DNA of 64,000 nt from contig NW_017803713.1 in NCBI RefSeq assembly GCF_001625305.1, positions 2,632,099 to 2,696,098 of the forward strand, in the 5' to 3' direction. The first letter of the stretch is position 1, and each line of letters opens with the position of its first letter. Positions 35,625-48,729 of the stretch are shown here, piece by piece. The notes beneath the pieces were generated by a model. The model was not told where the DNA came from. It did not search any database and was given only the letters and a program-made list of their open reading frames with translations. Made by a program: the position numbers and the translations under genes. Origin of the DNA: Branchiostoma belcheri. Taxonomy: Eukaryota; Chordata; Leptocardii; Amphioxiformes; Branchiostomatidae.

Positions 35625-38600
35625 TTATGTGAAGCGGATCTGCTGCAGGCTAACCTTGCCTTCAACAACCAGTGTGTCCACACGGGTCAGGGGCTGGATG
35701 CGATGGCGGAACTCGGTGAAGTGCTGGCCATTCACAGCAACCTTGAAGCTGTCCTGCTGACACAGCACCATCAACTGGAAGAGGAATGTATGACATGTAC
35801 ATCAAAGTTTTATCATAGACAGAGAAGAAGGAGGCACAGGATGACAGTTCATGTACCTCATTGATTAAAACAGGCTAATTACAAAGAAACCATTTTAATT
35901 AGATTTAATACTTCTAACTGGTCAGGGACAAGCCAATCACAAAGCTACATTTTGAAGGATAAATTTGGTTTGGAACAGGAAAATGACAAAGCTCCGATTA
36001 TAAGGGTGAAAGTTTGAGCTTCTGGCCAATCACAAAGTTTGGGAGCTGTTTCTGGTTTACCTCAAACGGCTGGCCTGGCATGAAGGGGAAGTAGGGCGTG
36101 TCCTTTTCCTCCCCGCCCCACCCGTTGTTGATGAGGGAGTTGCGGACCACGGCACGGGCAGCAAACCTGGGGTTGAACTGCAGGGCGATGTCAGCACGTG
36201 GAGCGGTACTGGCACCACACTGCAGGTTGAAGTGGAACCTGGGGGAAAGAATTGGCCATTTAATGAAACACCAGAGTTGGTCTGTAGAAACTGGCCTGAA
36301 GAAGTAGCATTCGTATCATAGGTGACAGCTAAAATGCCACTTTCAAAGCCTTTCAACCTTCAACAGCTGGTTGTCTATCTTGTAGGCAAAAGTTGGCTAG
36401 AAATGCAGATCATCTGGTGTAATTCAAGAGTTTTGGTCATAGGTCATACAGTCACATTTTATTCTGCACTAAACCAAGCAACTGTCAAAGTATGTTTAAC
36501 ATCAGGCAGAAAATTATTACATGCACATCAAAAGACACCCCGATTCTGGGTTGATGATTTGAAAGTTGAATCTTGTTGATGTATGATGATTTCAAAGTAA
36601 ATGAGCAAGTTGGACCCACCTGTCAGGTGCACCAGGGTGGACCGTACCATTGATGATCACCATCCTGCCAGGGTACATCCCTCCGGCAATGGATCCAATG
36701 TACGGCACTTGCTGAAACACAAACATCACACATCAGTACATGCAAGGACATACATATACACTACTTCAACACTGCTACTTCTATTCAGTGGTATAACAGA
36801 TTTAAGTGGTGAGAAAGAAAAGTGATCCATGACCATGTTTCCAGTGCATGCCAGTCTAAGTGGTTGTTTCTCGAATATTTGTGTGTGAGAGAGATGGTGC
36901 AGTATTAGTTTCACTTTCTTCTGATCTTGGCTGTCTTCATAATCTTGAATGCCAATCCTTGATTTCAAGTAACTAGGGTCCACAGTGTTTATATTCTCCA
37001 ACAGCCACATGCACTACAGAAGCAACAGACACCATGCATGATGTGTTAGATATTAGTAAACTAAGTCTATACTGTAATGAATCCTTATACATGTACTCCC
37101 ATCTGTTATGAGCTACTTAGTGTCATGGCTGCTGCTCTATGAGACCTGTATTCCAATGGCCATCAAATGTGGCTTTTGCAAGATGCCAGCTGTCATTATT
37201 TTCATAACTCTGACCAATGTTTGCTATGTCCTAAATGTGGATGCAAAAGTGAGGCACAATGATCTGCTGACAGCTACCTTTTTTGATTATCATAGGGTAG
37301 GTACTCAGAGAATAGTTAGTGGGCAAGCTATGCATGTGATACGGGTAGAATAGGCTTATTTACCATATCTCCTCATTAATGTAAGTCTCAAACAAGCCAT
37401 TCTGTCATGCAGAAGCCTCAAGCACTCTCTAAGACTATAACCCTAACACCCTACTCTACACACACAACACTCATAGTTCACAAACCAAGGCGTGGGGTCC
37501 GCTGCTGGGGTGTGCACCAGGGCGTGCCATTGGCGCAGGGGGTACCATTGGTGCAGGGGGTGCCATTGGCCCAGGGGGTGCCATTGGCCCAGGGGGTACC
37601 ATTGGTGCAGGGGGGGCTGCTAAACTGCCTGGTACTTGTGGAAACTGTGAAGATCAATTGATTATAACAGTCAATCACCACCAATCAACGAGGGCATCAA
37701 ATGGACAGGAGAGCTGATTCCCTGTAATCAATTATGGACCACTGATATGTAGGAACAAGGACGTTCTATCAGAATGTCCTTGGTAGGAAGCAACATATTT
37801 CTTATTTCAGTACATTTAGTTCATCATTCTGTCATCACAGCACCACAGCATTGTAATTGTTCTATCCTTAACCCCACAGGTCTTACAGCTGTACTCTGGG
37901 TTGGTCTGCTGATTTTTCACCGTGGTCAGCAACATTCCGAGAACCCAGACCTTCCCAAATCCATGTCTTTCTCCTACTTTTCAGCAAACTTTTTGATTTC
38001 TACAGCCAGCAGTGGATCTCCCTCGTACTAGTGACTTGTATTCAAAGGAAAATTAAAAGTGATACTTTTTCAAGATTGAGAAAAAATTAGTCTTGAATAT
38101 ATATTTGGCTAATCCTTTTTTTTGGCAAAACAGAAGATTTTAGAGAATTGAGAATCAAAAGAATGTGTATATTTCCTAAAACAATGACTTACATAATCAT
38201 CAAGGAAAACATGTTGTGCGATAATAGTGCTTTATTTGACAGTTTATACATTACATGTCAAACAGTGTGAGATTCTATGATGATTTTCAAGTTAGGTCTC
38301 CCAAAGATGTTTGAAGACTGATACAAAATTGTAATATATCATAATTGAATATTGATTTTAAAAAAGTTAATTGTGGACATGATCTCAGCATATGTGAAGT
38401 GTACATAATGCACATTTTTTACCTCAACTAAGCACTACCAATATTGTAACTTATTACTGTTATAACAGTTGCATTAAGTACCATGCCTGACAGTACACAT
38501 TCATGGGCATAACAAATCAGGAGGTAGAGATGCCCTGTGGCCCTGATTCTTCTTTCCTACTTCTCAATAGCAAGTTCCTTCTTTGGTTTTGATTTCTACC

Positions 38601-41600
38601 AATTTTACAGCAAGTAGTTGTTTTATTAGCGCATTAATGCCTTGCATACTTGTACACATCTTCTTCTTGACTTGAGTAAATTTTCCTGCTGAGATACTCA
38701 CTACAAGCTGAATGTCAGTGCAAAAGTATAAAATGATACGTATAGGGTTCAACTAAAATGACAACTCCTGCTTAGCTATCACAACAGTTGTGCTACAGTA
38801 CTAGTTCATGCAATACAATAGTTTATTGATTAACTCTCAGGTAACTGGCATGTTCATATCATTCTCTAAGCAGCAACAAGGCTAAATTGCAGGCACAAAA
38901 CAGTACCTGTTAATCAAACCAGATAACATAACTAGTCAACTAAGATACTAGTACAATAGTTATGACAAATTTTCTTCTTATTTATTTAATTACAAAGTCC
39001 TAATAGATGCTAAAAGGCATCAATGACTACATACATAACACAGAGACTAAAGATACCCTACAGAATCAAACATAATCAAAGTCTTTCAGCCACAACTTGT
39101 TTTTGGAGCAGTTAGACTGGAGGAGGGTATCTTTCATCTCCCACGGGAGGGGGGTAGTCACCCACTGGAGGGGGGTAGTCACCCACTGGAGGGGGGTAGT
39201 CACCAAACATTGGTGGTGCATATGCTGGGTCATCCTGGAAGTAAATGTTGGACATGCAAAATATAAGAACATGAAGAAGAACAGTTGTTTGTCAGCAAAC
39301 AGTTGTTTACAATTATGATTATTCCTGACAGACTGCTTTGATGAAAAGTCATGTGATATAGGCCATATATACATTGATTGGTCCTGAACATAAAGTTAAT
39401 ACAACATATGGCAAAATGAAAATATGACTGAAAACCTACTTTTGACCTTAAAGACTTGCCATTATGATAACAGACAGCTAACTATTGCTACAGTGTTTTA
39501 CCTCAAAAATAAACACAAACAAACAAAACTCACCATAGATGTAGGATGAAAAATGAAAATGGTCCATGCTGAAGGTGTGATGAACATTGCCATGCACAGT
39601 TCCAATGTTGGCCAATCAAAATGCTCCACACTTTTGTATGGCATACACATCCATTGTCAAATCACATAACAAAAATCACACAAGATATCATACAAAATGG
39701 ACAAAAAACAGCTTTTTACCTTTTCCCCTATCAAGGGTATGTCAAGCAAACCTTTCAAAAATATACGGTGCATTACTCTATGATTCTAATTATGAACAAC
39801 TTTTCCCTACAAGTCATGCACTTGTTCATGGCCATAACAAGACTGGGCATTCTCAGGAGACATGGATTAAGAGAAATAGTTTTATTGAGTGTATTTTGTG
39901 GATTACGAATAAATAACAGACTCTGAGGCTAACAAGACTTCATTTTCAATCATATCACAAAAAACACAACACTGCAGTGTATAGTCAAACTTTATAATAT
40001 CACAGTTGATAAGATTTAGATATTGACATGTTTATTATTATCTGATAAATGAATTTCTTTCAAATGCTATCTTGCAGTATACTGAAAGTCACATTTAATG
40101 TAGCCACAACCATATAGGAAACTGATTCATGTAAAGTTTTACATTCTGCAAATTAAAACTCCAATATGGCCAAGTTGTGGGGGCTAGGAGAGCAAATGTC
40201 ACAGGTAAATGACTGTGCATACTGAAGGCTAAAAGGCTGCTGCAGAGTCAGTAGGAGATACATGTACTTACAGGGTTGAAGACTGGAGCTCCTCCTTTCT
40301 GGGCCTGGGGGGCACCCGGCTGGAAACAATACATCTCAGGTTTAGATTTCATTTTACTGACATCAGAATGGTTTTTAAAACAATGTCAACAGACTGTATC
40401 AAAAGTTAATAAAGAAATACCAATGTCGCATAAAACAAAGCAAATCTTGCACAGCAAAAGGTCACATATCAAAATCACAGAATGATGATTGTAATTATTC
40501 CACAGAATGGCTCCACCCTTGAGGCAAAACTAAAGTCAAGTTAAATGTCGTTAGTTCTTACCATGCCTGAGTCAAAGCGGATGGCCTGGATCTGTACCTT
40601 CCCATCGATAGCCAGCGTGTTGACCCGCTGGAACGGGATGCGGTGGCGGAACTCGATGAAGTGTTGGCCATTCACTGCGACCTGCAGTCAGAAGTGAAGA
40701 ATGAGGAACAGGTGTATCATAATACTACAGGCTTAGTTTCACTACCCTCTCATGCCCTCTCTGCCGTGACTGCAGTACCTGGTAACAGCTGATCCACATC
40801 AGCAAAATTTCAAACAGAGAGAAAAGCTGCCACCAAGGCAAAGAGTAGGGCAAGGAAAGCTCGTCAACAAAAGAACTGAATGCACTACTAGTAGTAGACT
40901 TGCCATACTCTGTGAGTTGGCTGTTCACACATACCATATCATCATCACCTGTCAGATACATTCACTTTCTAGTGTTCCTGTATAAAATCATAGATGTTGT
41001 CTGCCATTGAGTGGCTACCTTGAACTTGTCTGGCTCGGTGAGGATGATCATCTCAAAGTTCTGCCCCATGGCAAAGGGGAAAGGTCCGTGCTGCTTCTCC
41101 TCGCCGCCCCAGGCCTGGTTCTGCAGACAGTTCCGCACCACGACGCCCGCCATCACCCGCGGGTTGAAGTGCATGGCGATGTCGGCACGGGGCTGGGTGC
41201 TGGCACCACACTGCAGGTTCACATGGAACCTGCCACAGGGAAACACACAGGAACAGTCAGACAGAAATAATGTCATCTGGTGAGGATTTCACTGACAATT
41301 ACCAATTACATGTATTTGTAGTTGCTGATACAAGGTAATCTATTCAGTGTCTGACCATCTTAGAATTGGGGGTACATTGATACACTATACAAGTATAGTG
41401 CTGCAATTGGTGGCAAAAAGGAACATTTCAAAATAGGAATTCCTGGAGAGTTTGTAAGAGTACCCATATGTAAAGTCAGGTATGCTTTAAAGTTTTATAG
41501 AACTAGCATCACATTTTTGATATCTTTAATTTTCTTTGAAACCACCATCACCAGCAGCGTATCACCCAAACTGTGTGATGTTGCATATCATACCCACACT

Positions 41601-44187
41601 CTTCATAAGTTATACCAAGCCATCCACGTTTTCTATGGGAATACAAAAACTTCATGTACAGTTGGTTTGTAATACAATCATGCATAAATCATGACTCACA
41701 ACACAAATAGAAAATGACACCTACAGTAATGAATGACACTGGCATGGGGGAAAAACTTTCATCTGACTACAGTACTATACCTTGTCATTTTAATAACAAC
41801 ACTCTGCAGGAATTTGTGACAGTTGGCTTATACATGTATTTCAGAAGAAGTAAGAATAGCAAGAGAGACAGAAATGAACCTGATTTGAAGACTGATTTTT
41901 TGCATCTTTATTACTGGATGGAATGACTTTATATAATTAGGCAGAAAATTATAAGGGACGAAGCATTTACACCAAAACTGGCACAAAAGAAGGAATTTGG
42001 AAATTGCTAAACTGAAGTTCATATCATGGTACAGATCTGCATACAAAATGTTTTGAAAGTAATCCACTGTGTAAACACATCTCATGCACTGTACCTGTTT
42101 ATAGAAAAGGAGTTAACTTACTTGCTGGTAAAGTGACAGGGAATAAAGGGAAACAGAACAGCACAAGGTGGAACATGGGGAAAAAGAAGAAGTGTCAAAT
42201 AAAAGGGGAACACAACACAATGGCTATATCATGTGTAAGTTGAGCTCAAATTTAATTTGGTGTCCAAGACAATAGACAAGGACTGACAACAAAGTGGATA
42301 AATGGATGAGAAATGACTATATCCTACAAACAAAATGGGTGGAAACACAGAAATCAGGTAAGATACAGACTTGGGGGTCTCTATTTTACACAGCAAACAT
42401 ACCAGGTGCACAATGGACATATATTTTCAGCTAGTATACTGTTATTTTGTCCACTACAGTGTAACATCCCACCCATCACCCAGTACCCACCTGTCGGCAC
42501 CAGGTATCACAAACCCCTGGATAGTGATCATCTTCCCAGGCTGCAGTCCTCCCTGGATCTCTCCAATGTACGGGATTCCCTGGATAAGACCACAAAATTG
42601 TACATTTTGTACTGTTGATAGAGCCTGGACCTTTAGGTTAATATACTTGGATAGACAAAGTGTTCAGCCACAGCATACATGTAAACTGCTGACCAACCAG
42701 AGAACTTATTAGGGGTGTATAAGAGATTGTTTCAGTTTCTAAGAAAAATGAAAACTTATATGTTAAATCCCCATCCCTTGAGCACATCTGTGTATTTAAA
42801 ATTGTATTGATTACTGCTTGAACCAATTCCAAAAGGACTTTAACAAGTATACATGACTGGGTGACTTTCCCTGTATCAGCAAGTTTCAGCACATTGTCAC
42901 ATGTCCATGTGTAACCTGGCATCAGTTCTACAGTTCTGTTGAACCATGGTCTATCAGCCATATTCCACTGGACAAATTTCAACCCTTTTTGCTTTTAGAT
43001 ATTCTTGATGATTACTCAGGTCATTTGGAGTCCTGTGGATATCCAATCTTTTTGCATTACAGTAGCCTATAGCTAAGTTCCAACCTTTTTTTACAGCACT
43101 ACACCTGCACAAGGCAGATCTTCTGTAAATACATATGTCCAAAATATGAAATAATTACTTGAGGCTTAATCTCAGCTTCTAGTTCTCAACATTAGACTAA
43201 AAGCGTTACATATCTGAATAATCTTAATTGAATAAATGTTAACTCTCCAACTTTAAATAAAACTGTAATGGTTAACGTATCGTGTGAACATGAGGGTAAA
43301 GTCCAGGCCCAGCCCTTGCTGCCTGAGTGTCCCTCCCTTTTTGGTCGAACATGCACCATCCAGAACTGAACTGAAATTCGAGAGCCTCCGAATGTGGCCC
43401 TGTGAAAACGTTTCTATTATGTTGTGCTCTGCTTTGCACATCATCAGGCTGTTAATTCTAAATGGAGTTTTAATCAATTTTGGCGTGGATGTTTAAATGC
43501 CAGTGTATACATTGGAAACCTGGCAACACAGTGCCAAACTTGTAATGCCACGTGTAATATATTCTCGTTATGCCTCCTCGCATAATAACAACTCATGGCA
43601 ATGAACAGACTAACTTTCTGGATATATCTTTCAAGGAGATGATTTTCATGTCAGTTGCATAATGTTGGGACAAAATTTATCAATTGCAAACTGGTCACTT
43701 CTACCATTTTCCCTAACGTTACATGTTACCTTGTTCAAAGTAACAACATACATTTGTATATTAAATGCCCCACCCCAGCATCCTCCTTTAATACTGTAAC
43801 CAGTGTTAATAAAGTCAAGATCAATATTAGCTGCAAGCATTGGCAATTTGTGGGAGAGGTTAAATGCTTACAATGCATTAATGTGATGAAATCATAATAA
43901 ATTTGCCCAAGGAGCTTTGCCATAGTCATAAAGGCTCTGCAGTCTTCAAAATGTGTAACATATTAACGTTACATCACAACTATGCTATATCACTGCTACG
44001 TTTTAAGTTAACTATACAACAATACTAAGGAAAAACCAAGGTATAACGTTACCAGAATACGTTATATGTAACGTTACCGTTAGCTGGCCTTATAGCTATG
44101 TCCCATGGTACCAGCTGGAGTTACCAAAAATTAACCTACCGGGTTCACAACTGGGGCCTGCATTCCTCCAAAACCAGGGTACGCCAT
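35625..44187 (-). CDS. Tandem-repeat galectin with two carbohydrate-recognition domains
   Basis: A beta-galactoside-binding lectin, secreted without a signal peptide. Eight exons (44187-44140, 42579-42491, 41229-41019, 40681-40562, 40319-40272, 36711-36620, 36238-36061, 35774-35625) total 311 residues. CRD1 has PYIGEIQGGLQPGKMITIQG, MHFNPR, VVVRN, WGGEEK and VAVNGQHFIEFRHRI. CRD2 repeats the plan with PYIGSIAGGMYPGRMVIING, LQFNPR, VVRN, WGGEEK and VAVNGQHFTEFRHRI. In CRD2 the first sugar-contacting His (HxNPR) is Gln, so its specificity may differ. The exon pattern is duplicated too: exons 1 and 5 both end in AP-V-NP before PYIG. The short linker (PGAPQAQKGGAP) is in exon 5. The intron after exon 5 holds a Pro-rich alternative exon and a minisatellite. 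Confidence 0.95.
37524..37613. repeat. 18-bp minisatellite, five units, in a galectin intron
   Basis: Five head-to-tail 18-bp units of the type GTGCCATTGGCCCAGGGG alternate with a GTACC...GTGC variant. Because 18 is a multiple of three, all minus-strand frames stay open; one reads PPGPMA repeats, resembling a Pro/Gly linker. I see no phase-0 splice pair that would join it to the galectin, so it is called a repeat. Confidence 0.85.
39112..39234 (-). other. Candidate alternative terminal exon of the galectin
   Basis: An acceptor (CTTCCAG) precedes a phase-0 frame of 40 codons, DDPAYAPPMFGDYPPPVGDY and so on, then TAA at 39112-39114. It contains a 21-bp repeat (GDYPPPV three times). Phase 0 matches the end of galectin exon 5, and a minus-strand AATAAA lies at 38986-38981, 126 bases beyond the stop. 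It could end a short one-CRD isoform with a Pro-rich tail. Each repeat also offers a GTGGGT donor in phase 0, allowing a longer linker in the two-CRD form. Confidence 0.5.
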
Positions 44188-44995
44188 CTTGAGAGGTTCT
44201 GGGTCGTTAGGGCGAGAAGAAGGCACTGAAGCAGAAGACGGCGTCTGGCGATCCACACACGGAGAGCGAAACTACCTCTTCTGGTGGACTTTCGGGGCGA
44301 AGCGGAAGTCACGAGCAGCTGAGTCAAGACGGGGGCGTAGTCAATGAACCCTGGTGAGGCGGGGCTACCTGCAGCAGCTCCGTAGAGTTTGGTATTTTGT
44401 GGCAAAGCGCCACCTAGCGATGGCTATAGATATCTCCCCTGATCAATTGATACTAGTAACCAGACATGCATAATGTTTGGAGTTCAACTAAAGGTTGCCT
44501 TTTCTACAGGTGTACTGAACCTCTGATAGTATTGTACTTTCTGCTCGAGTTTGAATCTCCACCCTATGGAAGCTGGGTTTATGGAATTTGATTCATTGGG
44601 CAAAGAAGTAAGGTCACTTGGCCACAGGGACACATGTGGGAACATGGGGTTATGGGCCATGAGTGAGATGTTCACAAGGGCAATCCAAACAAATACCAGT
44701 AAGGATTATTTATTTAACTGGGTCAACTTTGTGGATTTAAGAGTATTTTCAACAATGTAACTACATGTATGTGGTATGATTTTACAACAGTTGATGATGT
44801 CAGCAACATGATATGTAAAATTATCAATATTCTACCAATTCACAAAACAATAAAGATCATAATCACCTATTGACTATTCATATACATCTATACACATCTT
44901 ATAAAGATATAGAAAAATAAAAACACTGATTTAGATATGCTCTTTATGTTGCTGCTGCTTTCACTAAAGAAGTACATCATTTCTTTTTCAGATTA
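44188..44995. other. Spacer between galectin 5' end and ADAT3 3' end
   Basis: Galectin 5' UTR and promoter, and the ADAT3 3' side. A minus frame at 44145-44405 overlaps galectin exon 1 out of frame and is a shadow. No other gene is seen. Confidence 0.5.
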
Positions 44996-47900
44996 TTAAA
45001 CAGTCTCTAAGTCTAAAGAGCTGCATTCTTCCAACATGACATGTTTAAAGACTTCATATCGGTGGTTGATGTTAGGCTGGGTGTGAAGAGAATATTTGGT
45101 GCCGAGGGCACCGTTGGGATGTGGAGCTCCGTAAAACACTCTTCTGATCCTGGAGTGAACCAGGGCCATCGCACACCTGCAACAATAAAACATATGCATT
45201 TGTAACTACCTGCAAGTAGTGTATAGCAGTAACATTACTTAGAGTGAAGGCTGTATGCCCATATCATATGAATTTTCTTTGTGTTACCATTGTTTTGTTC
45301 CACAAATTTTGGAACAACTGTTAGTGCAAATCTGAGAGCAAAATGTAAAGGTTTGAAATTGCCTGTAGGTTACACCTCAATTCTGTATCTCTCCTTGAAA
45401 CATATTTTTTGCATTCAAGCATCTTAAATATAGAGGAAGTGCTATCTTATAATGCTTGACATCTCTTATTTTACAAGATTTAGTACCTTTACTCACAAAG
45501 AGCACTCACATGATACATGGCTCCCTGGTCACATACAAGTCATATCCAGTACACAGGTATGGTCCATCATTGGATTGCCCTTCTTCTGAGGTATCACAAG
45601 TTCTTGTTGAATCAACTAATTTTGTATCTTTTCTATCTGTCCCAGCTTCTGTTCTTTTGGATGAGCAGTCAGCTACTTCTTTGCTGTCATCATTGCTGGA
45701 TTCTGTTTGCTCTTCTCTCCAATAAAGTCCTGGTCCTGAAAAGTAAGTGGTGATAAATACTTGTTGCCATTTAGTTGGAATTACATGTATCTGTCATTGG
45801 CGGCAGTCCAGACTCAAGAGACTTTTGTGATACTGAAGTGTCATTGTTTGATTATTACAATCAAAATATTTACTTGGTATTAATGAAATCAAAGAAATGC
45901 ATGCCATGACTCATCACAAGGTGCACAGAACGCACACACATGTATCGAAAACAGTCATTATGGTTTAACTCCATAGTCCTGAGAACCCTGGTCTTCCTGA
46001 CTCACCCCTGTGGTCCCAGTAACCTCCCCCCTGACTGGACGCAACTGTGTCCACAGCAACCATGACAGCATGGTGTAGTGGGTTCCCAGCATGCCTCAGG
46101 TCATGACCCACACCTACAACTTCATCAGCCACTGGGTCCACCACTACAGCACCAACAGGCTCCTGTACAGTAACAGTACGTAGTGTGTCAGCTGAAAGCA
46201 ACCGTGATAAATGTCTGCACAAGGCTGGATAATGTTTACTTTTTGGACATAAAATTGGGCAATATTCAATCTTTTGACAAGCCTTGGACAACACACAACA
46301 GAGTACATGTAAACAAACAAACAAACAGTAAAATGCATTTGTCTTAACTCAGCATGTATATTTTTCAAAAATAAAATGCAGTTCCAAACCCACCATGCCT
46401 GTGTGTTTTGCATGTTGTGCTGCCTGAAGAGCCCTCTTCATGTACTTCTGGATGGACTGAAGCTCCTCACAACTGAAGAATTCTCCTTTTAATCTTCTCT
46501 CCAACCTGAGAAAATGATGGGGCATTTACACAAGCATATAGAATTTTGGCTCTTAATCAGTTAAATGATCACAGCTGCTTATTTATCAAATATGCTACTG
46601 ACATACTCAATGACTTTTCATAACTTCATCTTAAACAAAAAGTCATCACATTTTATTATGATATACAAAGAGTACCCTGCCGTGTGTAATTGTAAATGTG
46701 GCACTCCATGTTTGTCAAGTGTGAACTATTCTACTAACTGAAGAATATTCTACTAATTGAACTATTCAAGAAGAAAATATGCATTGACTTACGACTTATC
46801 CTCATGGAATGCAGTAGGCCAGTACTGTGCACAGTGTTCATACTGCCTCCTGGTGATGGCAGGCCGAACTGCAACTTTGGTGAGGAATGGCTTTCCGAGC
46901 CCATCAAAGCGGAAACCATTTTCTGTGGGGTCCTCTGAGTCTGGACTGCTGCTGTCTTCTGAAGGAGCCTTGCAAAGTAGTATTTGTATTGTTGTCTCTG
47001 GTAAGATAGTACATAGATGTATTTGAATTAGAGGCCAATACTGTCAAAGGGATGCCACATATATATGTTCAATGTAACGTTACATACGTTTGTCCATGGT
47101 GTCAAGTCAGGTGTATGAAAGACTACATGCATTTTTAAATCGTCACATGTCAGAAGAAGGAAGGAGGGCTGATGACACTGACATTCAGTCAATATTTTGT
47201 GGTGTTGCATTTGAACTTGTGACAAGTTTTTTTTAATGTCATTTAGAAACAAAGATGAGATTTTATGCTTTAAACACCCTATACTCCAGTGTGAGCAACA
47301 GCTATAATTCCTTTTCCAGGGCACTAAATATCATACAGATCTGAGTTGGTTTCTACCTTTGTTTCCTGACTTTTGGCTCTTGACACGTTTGAGATGAAGT
47401 AGATCTGGTAGAGGGAACCTTGATGACACCTCCCTGTGGTAGAGAAGGACATTGGTCATCGAGTGATAGGTGGGGGCAGGAGACTGAAGGTTAATCTGAT
47501 TACTTAACTGCTATCCCTTCCAATATATAGTGTGTAAGTCCAGGGTCTGGGACTGGTAACGCTGGTGAGTTGCACAGAAGGGCAGATATATATACCAGCT
47601 GAGTACAGATACAGATACACTGAGTAGTACCTACTTTATAAGATGGGATGTTTGCTTCTTGTCCAAGACTGGAGCAACATACACATCAACTGTAAATGTA
47701 AAGAGAAAGAACAATTCACAATTCCCTTCTACATACCCATTCATTATATCATATAACATTATATGTGCACATTTTACCGCTCATCCTTTTAGGATATAAT
47801 AGAAATATTAGAGCTTTACAATAGCAAGAGCAAAAACTGCTGTACAACTGACACATCAACTGTACATGACAAAACAAGAGGAAGACAGAAGGAATACCAG

Positions 47901-48357
47901 TAGTCTATGTGATGGACGTACTGAGTGGAACTGGAGCCATGACGTCTTGTGAGAGGACAGGTACAGGGTGGGGGATGGTCACACCTGGCGATGATGTAGA
48001 TGCTGCTGTGGTTTAGAGCAAAGAATCAATGTAGGTCCTAATGTTTATGCTGCACTGATAAAGTTTAACAGGGGATCTTATCTTTCAATAGAGTGAATGT
48101 CAGTTCAACAACAACATTTAGGCCTTTAGTCAATAAGTGCAGTGCACACCTAGAGTTACCCTGCCCCCCTCCCTACATTTGGAAAGGGTCTTACTTAACA
48201 ACTGATAACAATGTTAAGCGGCAAAAATATACATGCAAACTATTGATGAGTTAAATCGTTATAACTATGAGAGAAATCACTCACCAGAAATACTGGAATC
48301 GTCCTCACTTTTCATTTTCTTTTTGCACGGTCCCAAATCACTCATGGGCGCCGCCAT
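44996..48357 (-). CDS. ADAT3: tRNA A34 deaminase subunit ADAT3
   Basis: The non-catalytic partner of ADAT2 in the heterodimer that converts adenosine 34 to inosine in tRNA anticodons. Nine exons (48357-48285, 48005-47922, 47689-47635, 47433-47357, 46958-46793, 46505-46390, 46191-46006, 45735-45510, 45176-44996) total 387 residues. The N-terminal part has FPLPDLLHLKRVK and HCAQYWPTAFHEDKS. The deaminase domain has NPLHHAVMVAVD, where Val (about 233) replaces the catalytic Glu of HAE, as is standard for ADAT3. It also has YLCTGYDLYVTREPC and CAMALVHSRIRRVFYG with the PCxxC zinc ligands, and ends GALGTKYSLHTQPNINHRYE. An insert rich in Ser, Asp and Lys sits between the HAV and PYLCTG segments. 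Divergent from MTARC with 372 bp between the start codons. Confidence 0.95.
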
Positions 48358-48729
48358 GTTGCCGTTCGAACAGTTTACTTTTACTGGGGGTAACCTTGAA
48401 TGGGTAAATCATACATATAAAGATACAATGGTATATCTAGTGACTTCACAGAGTTAAAAGGGAATTTTTGTGATGGATATTCTTGACATATCTGATCTAA
48501 CGTACAAAGCTGTAACAGTAAGGGCGGCTGACTGCTGTAAAATTCCCATGTTCTAACCATTTCCCCCCAAAAAGTGGTTGATTCGACACATAATCCATGC
48601 CTCCTGTCGGCGCGTCAGCAACGTGTTGCTGTAAACTAGTGTTAGTTAAACGGGTTGTTGGTGTCAAGTTTAAGTTTCCTCAACCTGTTGTAGGCTTTGA
48701 CCGTTATATCGTTTCGCCCACTATAAGTT
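48358..48729. promoter_or_regulatory. Bidirectional promoter of ADAT3 and MTARC
   Basis: 372 bp lie between divergent start codons, so the promoters must overlap or abut. I saw no strong TATA box. A CGGCGCGTCAGC stretch lies near 48608. Confidence 0.5.

Noticed and set aside
37524..37613. Short regularly repeated units as a CRISPR-like array
   Set aside because: Units are contiguous 18-mers without spacers and the genome is animal; this is a minisatellite.
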